Of a stretch of DNA of 64,000 nucleotides, positions 1 through 11,536 are shown one piece after another. Position 1 is the first letter of the stretch. The number at the start of each line of letters is the position of its first letter. Made by a program: the position numbers and the translations under genes. The notes under the pieces were generated by a model. It worked only from the letters and a program-made list of their open reading frames with translations, was not told the DNA's origin and ran no database searches. Origin of the DNA: Aptenodytes patagonicus (taxonomy: Eukaryota; Chordata; Aves; Sphenisciformes; Spheniscidae); assembly GCF_965638725.1 (NCBI RefSeq), contig NC_134949.1, positions 77,282,017-77,346,016 on the forward strand, written 5' to 3'.

Positions 1-3000
1 GCACCTGGGGAACTGCCTTCAGTTGGGAAAAATGGGAATGCAAATTTTATTTCAGTGCTGAAGAAGAGGGATGTTAAAGGAAAAATGTCAGGACGGTCGG
101 GATACAATTGTACACGACCTAATGAAGTGCACCTTTCTGAAAGAAAAGAAAAAATATGGTTCCCTCTCTTTGCTTCCTTTCCAGAGGTATCAGAAAAAGG
201 GTGGGTTCTGTTTACAGTTGGCCTGCCATTTTATTTTGAATGCTCACGTCAACAAACACTCAACATAAGCAAGTATTCATTTTGAAAACTGGGCAGTTTC
301 CAGATTCTGCAGTTAGATAAACCTCTCCGCATGTGGCAGCGAGCACTCTATGTGTTTAATGAACCTGGGATTGAAAGGAGAGCTTTGGCAAAGGAGGTTT
401 TCACTTGGTGGTGTTTTAAAAATTGCAGTAAGCTGCTGTCAGAAAGCTCTCTCTCGTGCAGTGATGCAGTGAGGGTACAATAATTTATCCAACTTCCGCT
501 GTAAAAAAGCCAGCAGAATCGCCCAGCTGTTGTCAAATGGCATTTGATGGAGAGGAAGCAGACCCTTTATTTCAGTGGGACTGTGTACGCGTGTGTAAAG
601 CTAAGGAAGCATCCTAACTGTCCTAGGCTCCGAAAAGTGGGGCATGTGCCTCTCTACATTTACTGTGTGATTTACAAAGAAAGAGGCACAGTGTAAAATG
701 ATGGAAGAGAAACACTGCAGCGAAGAAGAAAAAACATTTTAGACGACTTCAAGGGCAGTGAGTGAGTATACAATGTCCACCTAGCATCGGACCTCCTGGT
801 GAGGTACCTCCTCTTCTCTCATGAGGCTCCCCCTACTTGGCTCTCCCTACAGCATCGCAGTCAGGGCTGGGGCTGCAGTGTGGACACGCCTTTAGCCTCA
901 TGAATGTAGAAGCCGAGTCACGCCTAAATTGGATTCCTAAAGCAATCTCCTAAAGGATGCACAATGTGGTCCTCCTTCCCCAAACATCACCGCATTTGAA
1001 TGTAAAACTATGCAACTGGTTAAAATTACACGGGTTTAATTTGAACCGCGGGAGCCAGCTATGAAAAGGTGCCTACAGTTGATCCGGGTGACGTGTTCCA
1101 GCTTGCTTTAGGCATCCAGGAGCCCAAACTGCACTGCTTTAGTCGTCACTGTTAACGAAGGAGGGCTGAAGTTCCTAGGCGCTACAGAGGTCCTGAGGTT
1201 TTCAGTGTGTCAGACAGATGTACAAGGAGCGTAGAGTGGGACCTGCCCTTGCTTATGCTGACCGACAACAAGGGGAATCCTTCCCATGACTCCAGCAAGC
1301 TGTGGAGGAGGCCCCTGGTGTGCTTAGAGGGAGTAAAAACCTCTAATGAGGCAGAATGAGCAGCTCTGACTTGTTTTGGTGTGCTCAAGCGTGCAGAGTG
1401 TAATTCTACTCAGTGCATTAGTATTTCTCAGCCGAGAACAATTGTGTTTGCTTCCCTATCTTGCTTCTTCTGCAGGTATTTTGCAGCAGCTGCAGGTGAA
1501 TGAGTATACAGCCACATTCACCTGTGTGGTTCCTTCCACTTGTTGACCAGTTAAAAGTGATTAAACCCTGCCAGCCTCTCTAACAGGAGAAGGAATTCAG
1601 GTGGTGAGGAATGCTAAAAGGCACTGTTTGACCTTAGGTGTAGCTGGGGAGTAAGGGATCGGTTTTCTTTTCTCAAAAGTTGTATCATGAGCTTGTACTT
1701 ACGATTTAAGAAAACTGCTAGGCATCTGTAGATGACAGTATTCCTTAACCGTGTTACTTGTTATTTATGATTAGGTCGTGTTTAATTGTCTGTCGTGTGA
1801 TGGTGGATGCTGACCTCATCTGAAGTCCTGGCTTTGGAATAGACCATAAATTGGTAGGCTAAAATGTAAGAAAGGCATTTATTCCGGGGATACTGTATCA
1901 GGAAGAATCCTATGGAGCAGCATCAGAAATGAACCTGATCATTTAGGGTAATTTAGTGGTAATATTTACCATGGTAAGAAAGATTATGCTTATACTCTGC
2001 ACAGCTCTTTATGCTTGATTGCTACCAGAATAAAGCTGCAATAACATAACTTCTCAGATAAAGAAGTTAAAGTGTAAACAGGTTGTAGTGTGCTTCGTAG
2101 AGGGAACTTGTGGTTGTCTTCTGTCGATAATATCTGACACTGAGGTGTGGCAACTGAACTTCAGCAGTTAACTGTATGTTTTCCAGACTTAGCTGTCTTC
2201 AGCAGCAAATCATGTTATGATTTACGGCTTTTCAAAGAGTGACTTTTTTTCAGCCCAACTGTGAACACAGCTACAACTGGGTGGGGTACATGAATGCTGC
2301 GGCTTGCTGCCGCACTCTCCCTGGTGCTGCACTGATATGTCTGAACCACAGGTTCAGGGTTAGACTGATCCTGAAATTTAAGCTCAGGAAGAACATCATC
2401 CCCAGTCTTAGTGACAGGGATTGTTAAAATTATTTCTTACCTCTTTATGGCATGGAACTGGATTATTTCTTAGGATTATCCAGGCACTTAATCTAACAAG
2501 TTTCTTACTACGGTAGGGAATGCGTGCCTTAACAGTGCCCTTGATCACCTGTGCTTGCTTCCTGTGGTACTCTAGTATTTGTGGCTCTTGGTCTTTGGTG
2601 CTATAGCCTTGTGGTGTGAGATGCTGTTCTGTGGTTTCAGTGTTTGGCGTTGTGTGACTGGATGCTTCTGAACTGAATACCATGTGGTGGTGTGCAATCG
2701 GTCTTGCTCGCCCTGGCAGCCCCTTTCATTTTCATCCTATGTTCAGTCCTTGCTATGGTACTTCCGATCTAGCCTACGCACAAAACCTCACCTCTTTGGC
2801 GTTAACAGTCTGTCACAGAGATTTATTGTAATACCCCACCGAGGTCAAGGGAACGTCCTTTCCCAGAAACAGGAGTGCGGGACTGCACTGGAGTGCTTGC
2901 AAGGAGACACTGCAGAACTTTTAATTCTCTTTTACTTGTGATTCATAACCCTGACGTACTCAGGAACTCCTATACCAGACACAATAGAGCCAGCTGTTGC

Positions 3001-6000
3001 ACTTGGCAGAAATGCATTGTTCTGGTATTTTAACCCTCCATAAACCTATGCTGAGGAGAGAAGTTTGTCAAAATTTGTTGCAAGGAGGCACCCTTCCTGG
3101 TTGTGGCCACCCTGGACTGTCCCACAGAGCTGGATTCCTTTCTTTCAAAATCTTCAGATCAGTCTTTTAGTCCAGAAGAACAGCATTTTGAAATAACAGA
3201 GTCTATGGTAGAGACTGTTTAAACTGTTTGTGGTCACTTTTGCTTAGTTTTCAGGGGATACCCTGCGCACCGCTCTGTAAAACATCCTTGAGGTCCCATG
3301 CCAGGCTTTTTTCTCAAAGATGCTCCGCCTTCACTAGAATCACTCAAATTGTCACTAATCCAGAAAGACAGATTGAGAACGAGTAGATGTGGCTTATACT
3401 CTAGTATGAGTCAATATATCCAAGAGGGAGGAAAGATACCAGTCCTTGCACAAATGAGTACGCAGAATAAAGGTGCTCCAACAGGAAAATGGATGCAAAG
3501 ATTCACCACTTCAGAACAGCCCGTAACCCTAAAGTTAGGGCTCTGTACTGGAAGGTGGGTAGCCTAAGTTCAAATCCCCTCAGTCAAAATGGATCTCCTT
3601 ACTTTGAATATAATACATACTAAACCTTAGGGCTAGATAGGGACTTAGGATGTACAAGGAAAGGATTGCTGTGTGAAATGGAAAGGACAGCAAAAGAGTA
3701 TTGCAGCAAGAGAATGGGGATGTAGTAGTCTCTTGGTGATAATCAAACTCTTGAATAACTCATTTAGTTGAATTGTGCGTCCCAACAAGTGAAATATCCG
3801 CATAACATCTTGCGACAGGAGACACACTCATTCTGAACTGGAATAAAAAGACAGGGAACTATTTTCTGTGGCTCAGATGAAACAGCCAGGTATGGCTGTG
3901 ACTACCTCTGCTATTTGCTTTGCTATGTTTTCACCTGCTTTTTCTCTGAAATTAGGTTTTCATACAAGAGACTGCCCTGTCAACTTGATCTGATGATTCT
4001 CTGGCAAATCAAAATAAATGTAATTAAATATCAAGGAACTGGGCAGGCAACCACAGGTCCTATACAGATCTTGGGGTGAGATTAGTTTGTCTGTGTTTAA
4101 CAGATGCATGCTGTTTACCTGATGAAAAAGGTGTACTTTGGTATTACCTTCTTTTGGTAATTTGACAGTTGATTTAGTTTTTGAAGTAATTGCTGGAAAG
4201 ACAGGTCTTAAAACAAACTGCTCTCATTATCTACAAAGAAGGAAGAGTGCAAGCATTCTTCTGGCACCAATACCCCATCTGGAGGGACAGGTGTTATTCT
4301 TTGTCCATTCAAACCCCACGTTTTGCCTCAGAGCAGTAGGAAGGGATTTCCCTTGTGTCCTTCATTACAGTGGCTTTAAGTAGATCTACCCAATGAACCA
4401 CGTTACCGCTTCATTTCATGCCGGCCACAAGATGAAATGACGTCAGCTTTGGACACAACTGGCCTTTGTTACCAGGGAGGTTAGCAAATGCATATGTCAC
4501 GGTGAAGGATGGCACAAGTCAATCAAGCGACAAACCAATTGAGTTCCCCAATGCAGATGGGGTCCGAGTCTCCACCATGCGCTGGCTGTCCCTGCAGTGT
4601 GCCAGGATAAAAGGAGCAGGGAAGGACTAGGGCCTACTGTAATTCAACAGGAATTCAGTGAGGCAGGTGTGTCCCTTTGCCGCTGGGGACAGATGCACAA
4701 GGATGACCAAAGCTGCAGTGTGCTTTGGACATTAGACTAAAGTATGAAACCTGTATTTTTAAAGAGTTTCCTGTCTGATGCTGATTTTGTCCCCCGCCTC
4801 GGTCAGTGACGTGCCGCCAGCTCGCAGACAGCACAATAATACTCCAAAAACAATGAAGCAATTTAATCATGTGTTTAAAACTTGCATGCCTTAATATTGC
4901 AAATGATTGAGATATACAATAAATAAACCTTGTGAAACGGGAATAAGTTGGGGGAAAAAAAAAGCCTGATTGAAAGGTTGAGAAAGCCAGAATACGTCAA
5001 CATGTTTCAATTACTGTTTGTATTAGTGCCTCTGTCACTGCTACAGCTTTCAGAAAACTAGCCCTGTAACTGTCTCTATTTGGAGGTAAAAAAAAAAGCA
5101 GTGTAGGCTGACTCGCAGGTGTCTAGAAAGGCCAGGATACTTGTCTCATTGCATGTTTCATCATGGTATTTTCAAGAAATTATTGTAGAATGATGTCACC
5201 CAAGGAAAATGTCATCCCACAAGAACTGCCCACAAGTTTGCCTTTATTAAGAAGGTTGAATAGTTCAGTCTGTGTTAATGGTTAAGCTGACCAGACATTT
5301 CTCACTAATCACAACATTTTCATTAATGTCTTTTTGGAGAGGCAGTGGGACAGGGGTTTAGCAGACTTACGTCATTCCCAAGTCTGCTATGTTTACTTAT
5401 CACGTAGGTTTGTAGATACCTACTTTGGCATATCAATGTTAAAAATAGCTTCAGGTGCTGATCAGGGAGATGAGTAATCACATTTGAAAGACTTCAGGGA
5501 GTTCTCAGATTCACTCCACAGGCACAGACATTCAGATAGATACAATTCTTCTTGTCTGTCTTAAGGGTAGGCTGACTTGACCTAAATACTCATGTAACGG
5601 GCTTTAACCAGGAAGCCACTAGAAACAGCTAGCTAGATTTGATAGCTAATTAAGATAAATAAACAAACAGTAGGAAACAAAAGGTGAACATTGTGCGCAA
5701 TGTTTTGTTATTGAGTACTAAGGTCACCATATCATCCACCTAAGGCTGATCGTGTGCCGCCTGAGAACCAGGGTGGGTGTCTGTACGGAGGAGAATCTGG
5801 TACCCTCTACCTCTGGCCAGTGAGTTATGTGCTTGTCCCACGCCTCCTGGGGCCGTACCCTCATGGGTTAAGGCTATTTACAGACTCATGAGAAATACAG
5901 ACTCAAACATTTCTAAATGGTCTCCAACCACTCTGAAAAAGAAAATTATTATTCTAAACTGCAGTATGTAATTAGAGCAAAATTATTCTGAGTGTCAGAA

Positions 6001-6858
6001 GGTGGGAGACAGAAAGAGGGAGAAGAGGAACTCGCTGATAGATGACAAACATAATAAAATACTGCAGACACCACACAATTGCTTGTTAACCTACTCTTTG
6101 TGCATCTTGTCTCCTTGACCCATCATCCCTCCTACCTTTAAATCGAGTTTAAGCTAAGGCAGCTAGATTCACCACTTTGACCTCTTGGCAGAGAGACCCA
6201 TGAATGCTCCCCCTCAACCCGGCCTTTCCTACATCCACTCTGCAAAGCTTTTCTTTACATCCCATTTTTGCCTGGCTTCAATCTATTTCTACCAGTTTGT
6301 GGGTGTCTGACAGGTGCTGTCTGTGTCTGCCAACCTCTACTGGCACCCTCACCCCGGCCACCTCCGTGTGCTCCCTCAAAGGCTCTCTGGCCTCAAGGAC
6401 CTGGCACAGCTCTCCTCCCAAACCCCATTGGCCTTGCAGCTGGCTCTGCTGCTCAAAACCCCTTCATGCTGCTATGTAAGCAGTGCTTTCTCCAGAAAAA
6501 AACTGAGCTGCTGTCTGAGGAGAGAGAATCTGTAATCAGGAACTTCCAGAGGAGATCAGAAACATGTTAGCCACGGGCTTTATCACACCTATTGTCAAGG
6601 TTTGGGGAAGGGGGTTCTTTGCTAAAAGGGATTTGGAGAAAGAAAGAAAAGAGTAAGTAAATAATTTTGATCTTCATCCCTCTCCCCACACCCTTCCTCA
6701 TTTTTTTTCCTACCTTATAAATACTTATTTTTGCTTGTGAAGGTCCAAGTTTCTGTGAGCTTATAGTTCCCTCCCAGCCAGGATAGATGCTGCGTGTGCA
6801 GTAGATTATGGGGTGACAGTGATTTAAAACTGCTCTAAAATATGCTTGTGAAGCTCTG
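1..6858. other. Intergenic or intronic DNA, no gene seen
   Basis: No open frame here exceeds about 100 codons and none shows a recognisable domain, signal peptide or family motif. The 6204-6570 stretch is open in all three forward frames, but it is a CT-rich tract with few stop-forming trinucleotides, and the three overlapping frames argue against any one of them being selected. The only structured site picked out is the inverted repeat with a CRE near 4.44 kb, listed separately. Intronic sequence of a larger gene cannot be excluded, because introns and intergenic DNA look alike at this scale. Confidence 0.6.
4411..4445. promoter_or_regulatory. 9-bp inverted repeat overlapping a palindromic CRE
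   Basis: Positions 4411-4419 (TCATTTCAT) are the exact reverse complement of 4432-4440 (ATGAAATGA), with a 12-nt spacer. The right arm runs directly into TGACGTCA at 4438-4445, the full palindromic cAMP-response element bound by CREB/ATF dimers. A TATA-like GATAAAAGG lies about 170 bp downstream, near 4606-4614. Seen: the palindromes. Inferred: possible regulatory use. A perfect 8-mer is expected about once per 64 kb by chance, somewhat less often because it contains CpG, so this is weak evidence alone. Confidence 0.25.
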
Positions 6859-6880
6859 CCCCCACCCCCCCACCCCCCCC
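6859..6880. repeat. C-rich tract (C5-A-C7-A-C8)
   Basis: A 22-bp run of cytosines is interrupted by two adenines. The complementary strand is G8-T-G7-T-G5, which could form a G-quadruplex if the longest run is split. It is a low-complexity site with no evidence of function. Confidence 0.8.
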
Positions 6881-7112
6881 TGTGATTTTAGGCACAGTAT
6901 TTTCCAGGTGGCATTGCTGGTCTCCTTAAATGGCAGGCAAGCAGTTTGCTGAATTTTTTAAAGAACCTCTGACCTTTTCACGATATAAAAATAAGCCTGC
7001 CTTGACCTATTTTGAACTCATTTCTTAAGAACACAACCTCAGTTGATGTAAAGGTTTCCAAAACCTTTCCGGAAGCATTTTAAGTACAATGCATTAGACT
7101 TAGCCTTCTTTA

Positions 7113-7150
7113 TGGCCCTGATTCAGCACTTATGTATGGGCACAACCTGA
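7113..7150 (+). mobile_element. Possible relic of a palindromic hAT-type MITE end
   Basis: The stretch contains CCCTGATTCAGCAC followed by TTATGTATGGGCAC. It resembles the terminal part of ancient sauropsid hAT-like MITEs, whose ends read CCCTGATTCAGCAAAG and continue into CACTTA/GCATG motifs. The match is short and remembered, not aligned, and the partner terminus is not visible nearby. Treat it as a hint only. Confidence 0.25.
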
Positions 7151-8315
7151 TGTGTTAGTGCAATACCATTTGCTCCAAGTTACGTGTGTTCTGAACTGCC
7201 ACTGCTGGGAAGCAATGGATCAGCCTTCTCATCACACTCCCTGTCTGCCCCCAGACTTACTGGAGAAATTAATGATCCAAGCAAAGGACTAAATCAATTG
7301 AATCCAAGCTGTAGAGTTCTTTAGAGAATGCCGGTGTCAGCTGGAGCTGTTGTAGCCAGCTCGGTTTATTGGCCCATGCATGCTATGCAGTAAAACACTT
7401 CGCAGTGACATAAGCTTGAAGCAAAATGCCACACCCTAGCATCCCCGAATGCCAGGGAAGACTGGATCCAAGCTTGCCTTTCATGCACCCAGCTTTCCCT
7501 CAGCATTGACTGAACCCCTTCATCGCTCTGCTGGAGAAACTCCTCTGCTCCAGCAGAGAAAGGGGCAGGGAAAGCCATAGTAACAGGACTGCAGAAACAT
7601 AGCTGGTTCCTGGCCCCCCGAAGGAAGCTGCTGGGTTGTTGTCACCACTGGCCTAAGGCTGTTGGCCATTTCCATAATCCAGCATTTCTCTACCTGAATC
7701 GGGAATGGGCAAGCCTGAACGTAACTGGTCGAGCGCTCTCTAGATTCCTGAGTGACACCTTTCTGCACACACTAAAGGCTCTTCTTGTCAAGTATTACAC
7801 ACAGTTATTACTGGATTTGATCCATAAAGCAATAGGCAAGTCAGGGTTGAAACTTGAAGTAATGCATGGAGTAATGAGTTACCTCCTAAGCACATTTTTC
7901 AGCTTTATCCCTAAATATCCCTAAATATCCAAATCCCCTCCTATAGCTCTGTGCATATAAATATGTATACAGACACCCTGCCCACATACGTTTGTCTATG
8001 AACACAAATTTGAAGTTGTATTTAACATTTTCATATTATTCTATGTGCTACTGAAAGATAAAATGTTAAAAGATGATACCCAAGTAAATGATAATGATCA
8101 GGGATCATCTTACTGTCCTACCACTTGTGTTCTCACAATTAGGACAAATTTCTCTAGGCTGTGCCAGCAAAGGACAGAATAAGTGAGGACCACTTATCAC
8201 TGAGGCTTCACTGATTGTCATTTCATGTCCCTCCCACCCCTCCTCTATCTCTTGTCTCGGATCCTCCTCCTCTTGTGGTTTCCCCCCCCCTTCCCACTTG
8301 TCTCCTCACAGGATA

Positions 8316-8351
8316 TGAGTAACTGCCACTGAAGTCAAACCGAGTTACTCA
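8316..8351. mobile_element. Possible internal relic of the same palindromic MITE type
   Basis: TGAGTAACT (8316-8324) and AGTTACTCA (8343-8351) form a perfect 9-bp inverted repeat around CACTGAAGTCAAAC. That arrangement (GAGTAACT, then 'CACTGAAGTCAA', then AGTTACTC) resembles the core of old palindromic hAT-like MITEs in reptile and bird genomes. Seen: the inverted repeat. The family assignment is inference from memory. Confidence 0.3.
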
Positions 8352-8539
8352 CTTCCTCCGTCAGGGAACTCAGATCCCTAAAGTATACATTCTGCAGAAT
8401 CACACAAACGATTGCACGCCTGCTCTGGAGTGGGAATGAGCTCCAAGAGAACAGCCTTGCAAGGTTTCTAGCACTTCATGGGTTGAATAGGGTGGGAAAA
8501 AACATGAAATGCTGTTTCACGAAGTATTTTTGTGTCTGG

Positions 8540-8570
8540 AGAATGAACAGTCATACAGAATGAACAGTCA
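8540..8570 (+). repeat. 17-bp period tandem duplication (two units)
   Basis: AGAATGAACAGTCA occurs at 8540-8553 and again at 8557-8570 with a 3-nt spacer. This is a two-copy local duplication of the replication-slippage type. Confidence 0.8.
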
Positions 8571-11502
8571 CACCTTTAAAAACTGATGTTATTATATAAA
8601 TTATGTGGTTTCGTGGAAAAAGGACCATAATCTTGTATTTACTTTGAGGTTTCTTATCAGTTCTTGTTCTACCTACATTGCTCTGTCCAGGAAATTGTTC
8701 AGCTACTTTCTAAAATAAAGAATTATGCTGGAGCTCAATGGGCACAAAGTTTTGTATTTACAAAAAATGTATTATCACCATTAGAAATATGGTCAAATCA
8801 GATTGTCGGATCTGAATAGTCCCACTCGTCCATGGTCTTCAGAGCTTGTTAGGAACCTCCCCAAGTACTCATCTGAACTTGAATCTCTCTTGTGTCTATA
8901 TAGAGAAGACCCTAAAGCCCAGCTAGGGTGAACTTTGAACTTCAAGCAGACTGACTGCATCTTTATATATTTACTCACAACTTCCTCTTGACTTATCAAC
9001 CTCTCTGAACCATGGCCTTGCAACCCCTTCTGAAATAGGCTGTAGAGCTCATACAAAGTAACAGCTAGTGCTTACTGTTAGTCCTACTGTGTCTCCAGGG
9101 AGCAGCCTGGAAATCTGGCTGATGATCAAGATAGGAGCTGTTTGAAGATAACGCTGCCTCATGCTTGCATGTGCTTGTGGTAGGACTTCAGATAACTCTT
9201 TTAACTCTAGGCCTTGGATGAAGACTAGAGTTGAGAAAGACAACCTCTCAAGATGGTTTCCTTACGTGGAAAACTCCCATTTAGCTGACCCTGCAGGCAA
9301 TAAATCTCTTAAGCCTGTAGTAGCACTTGTGGTTATGTTTTCAAAGCTAAACTAGGCACCGTGAAAAAATGCAGGCACAACAATTATAGAAAACATCCAC
9401 CCTTAGTATCACTGGATCATACGCCGAACTGCAAGGACAAAACAGACGCCTTTCAGTCCTACAGAAAAACAGGGTTTTCTGCTGGGCTGCAGGGTACAGT
9501 TCTCCACTCCTGAAGCTAAGCTTACTGCCTTCAGCCTGGCAAGTTTTACTTCAAGATACCTTTCTCCCTGTCCATCTTTTTAAGATTTCCTTTTCTTTCT
9601 CTGCTTCTGCAGTGTTTGCTGTTGAGAATATTTTGAGTCTCTGAATGCGAGTGACTGTTGAGAGGCCTCTGAACAAAAAAATGAACTTTAACACCACTGT
9701 GAGTGGAGTCAAAGCGAGTGACGACTTTGAGTATAAGGGCTCAGACACAAAGAAGGATGCTGCCTCTATCCCTCCACAGAGCCATAAGAAAACCAGTACA
9801 ATCATTTGTGGGCTCAGGGGGAAGAAGGAGCAGTACAAAAGCTATTTCACAGAAATACATATGATTTGCCATTCAGATAAGACCTATATCTGCTTGTTGA
9901 AGCCAGAGGTAAACCCCAGTAACTGCAACGTACAGGATAAGAACATAGAAAGGAAACAGCAGTTTTCAGTATAAGAGTGACTTAAAAGGGCAGTGTACAG
10001 AAGAAACACATACAACACAAAAGATTTCTCTTTTATTCCTGGCTTCCCGAAAGAGGTGAGATAATGATACAGCTGTCAGAAACTCCAGGTGTTTTTGTGC
10101 TCCAAGAGGTTGCTCCCCTGGAGAAAATCCCCAGGATTCCCGCAAATCCAGCTGGAGTTAATTAAGCCTTCTGGAAAGAAAGTACAGAAAGGCTGTGCCC
10201 ATCGGTCACCTCCAGGTTCCAGCAGAGATGCCAAGAAGTTGTCTGGGAGGTTTCACTGACATCTCAGAGCAGTATCGGAAAATGCTGCTATCATCAGGCT
10301 TGATTTCTGCCAAAGGAGGAAAGTCTCCTTACGGAGCCTCCTATAGGGAGTCTCCTTTTTCTGTTATCTATTCACTTGCTCACTTGTGCAGCTTAGAGTG
10401 CTTCACCCTTCAAAATAGTATCTGTTTCTAGGAAATGCTGTCAGGCTCCGAAAATCTCTACCGTAAGTACTGCCAGAACTGGCTCCAACCTTTGCCTCAT
10501 CCTGCCCAGAGGAAGAGCTGCCGGATCAGAGCTGAGAAGGACTTGCAGCGCAACACAGAAGAAGGTTTTCACATCTCTTCCCTTTCCTTCAGGGTTAAAT
10601 CCCAGCCTCGAGGAAGTCAAAGGCTAAAGTACCATCAGCCCTCCCCAAGCATATCTTGCCAGGACCTTTTATAATGGACCTACAGTGATGACCACTGTTT
10701 GCCTCAAAGAAAAGGCTCCTTAACAAATCTTTTTCTCTTCCTTGTTAGAGATTAATCATACTAGTTCTTTTCCTGGTACAAAATCATATTAAAAACAAAA
10801 ATCTTAGAAAAGTCATTGCAGGCTTTTTTTTTTCCTGTGGGAGGAAGGAGAGCCACCCTGTTGGCAAACTCCGATTGTTTTTTCCCTCCTAAAAACATTT
10901 TTTCTTTGCCTTAGTTTTTGTTATGTTTCAAACCTTTGAAATAAAAACCTCTTCAGTATTATTCATAGTCAAAGAACTAAAGACTTTTTTTTGCTCCATA
11001 ACACTGTTCATTGATTTGTATCTTAAAATGGTTTAAAGTATACCAGACAAGGAGGCTGGGAGGGACAAAGGAAGGGGCAGGAAAGAGAATTAAAAGGACC
11101 AGAGAGAGATGGGGCACTTCGAGGAACCAAAAATTCCTGAATTCTAGTAAGTCCGTCTCTGTCACAGGTTAATTAGCGAGACAATACGAGAAGAGAAAGG
11201 ACTGCTTAATTCAGGCTATATACTATGGTTTACAATGAAAAAATAGCAATAACTGATAACAAACAGAATGCAAATACTCGGGGGAAACATTTGGGAGTAA
11301 AGATGTCTGTGCTAAAGATGTGATTCCCCAGCTCCTTCAGGGAGAAGCTAGGAAAACAGTATTTCTGACGCTTCCCAGAAATGTCTCAGTAAAGCCAAAA
11401 TGTTTGATATTTTATTCTTATTATTTCTGAACAAGAAAGCCTGTGGGAAAAGTGGATTTTTACCTCTGCTAGGTTTTCTCTGTCAGAAAGTAGAGTGCCT
11501 TT

Positions 11503-11536
11503 ATGTGTGTGCGTGTGTGTGTATGTATATATATAG
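11503..11536 (+). repeat. TG/TA dinucleotide microsatellite
   Basis: An imperfect (TG)n tract passes into (TA)n: TGTGTGTGCGTGTGTGTGTATG followed by TATATATATAG, about 34 bp. It is an ordinary short microsatellite. Confidence 0.85.

Noticed and set aside
6204..6570. Three overlapping forward open frames (73-100 codons)
   Set aside because: All three frames are open at once in a CT-rich tract, which points to composition rather than coding.
9585..9974. Acceptor-like pyrimidine tract plus a 109-codon frame and a GAG|GTAAAC donor-like site
   Set aside because: All three frames after the acceptor hit a stop within about 30 bases, and the 109-codon frame starts after an in-frame stop, so it cannot be an internal coding exon. 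A non-coding exon is possible but unsupported.
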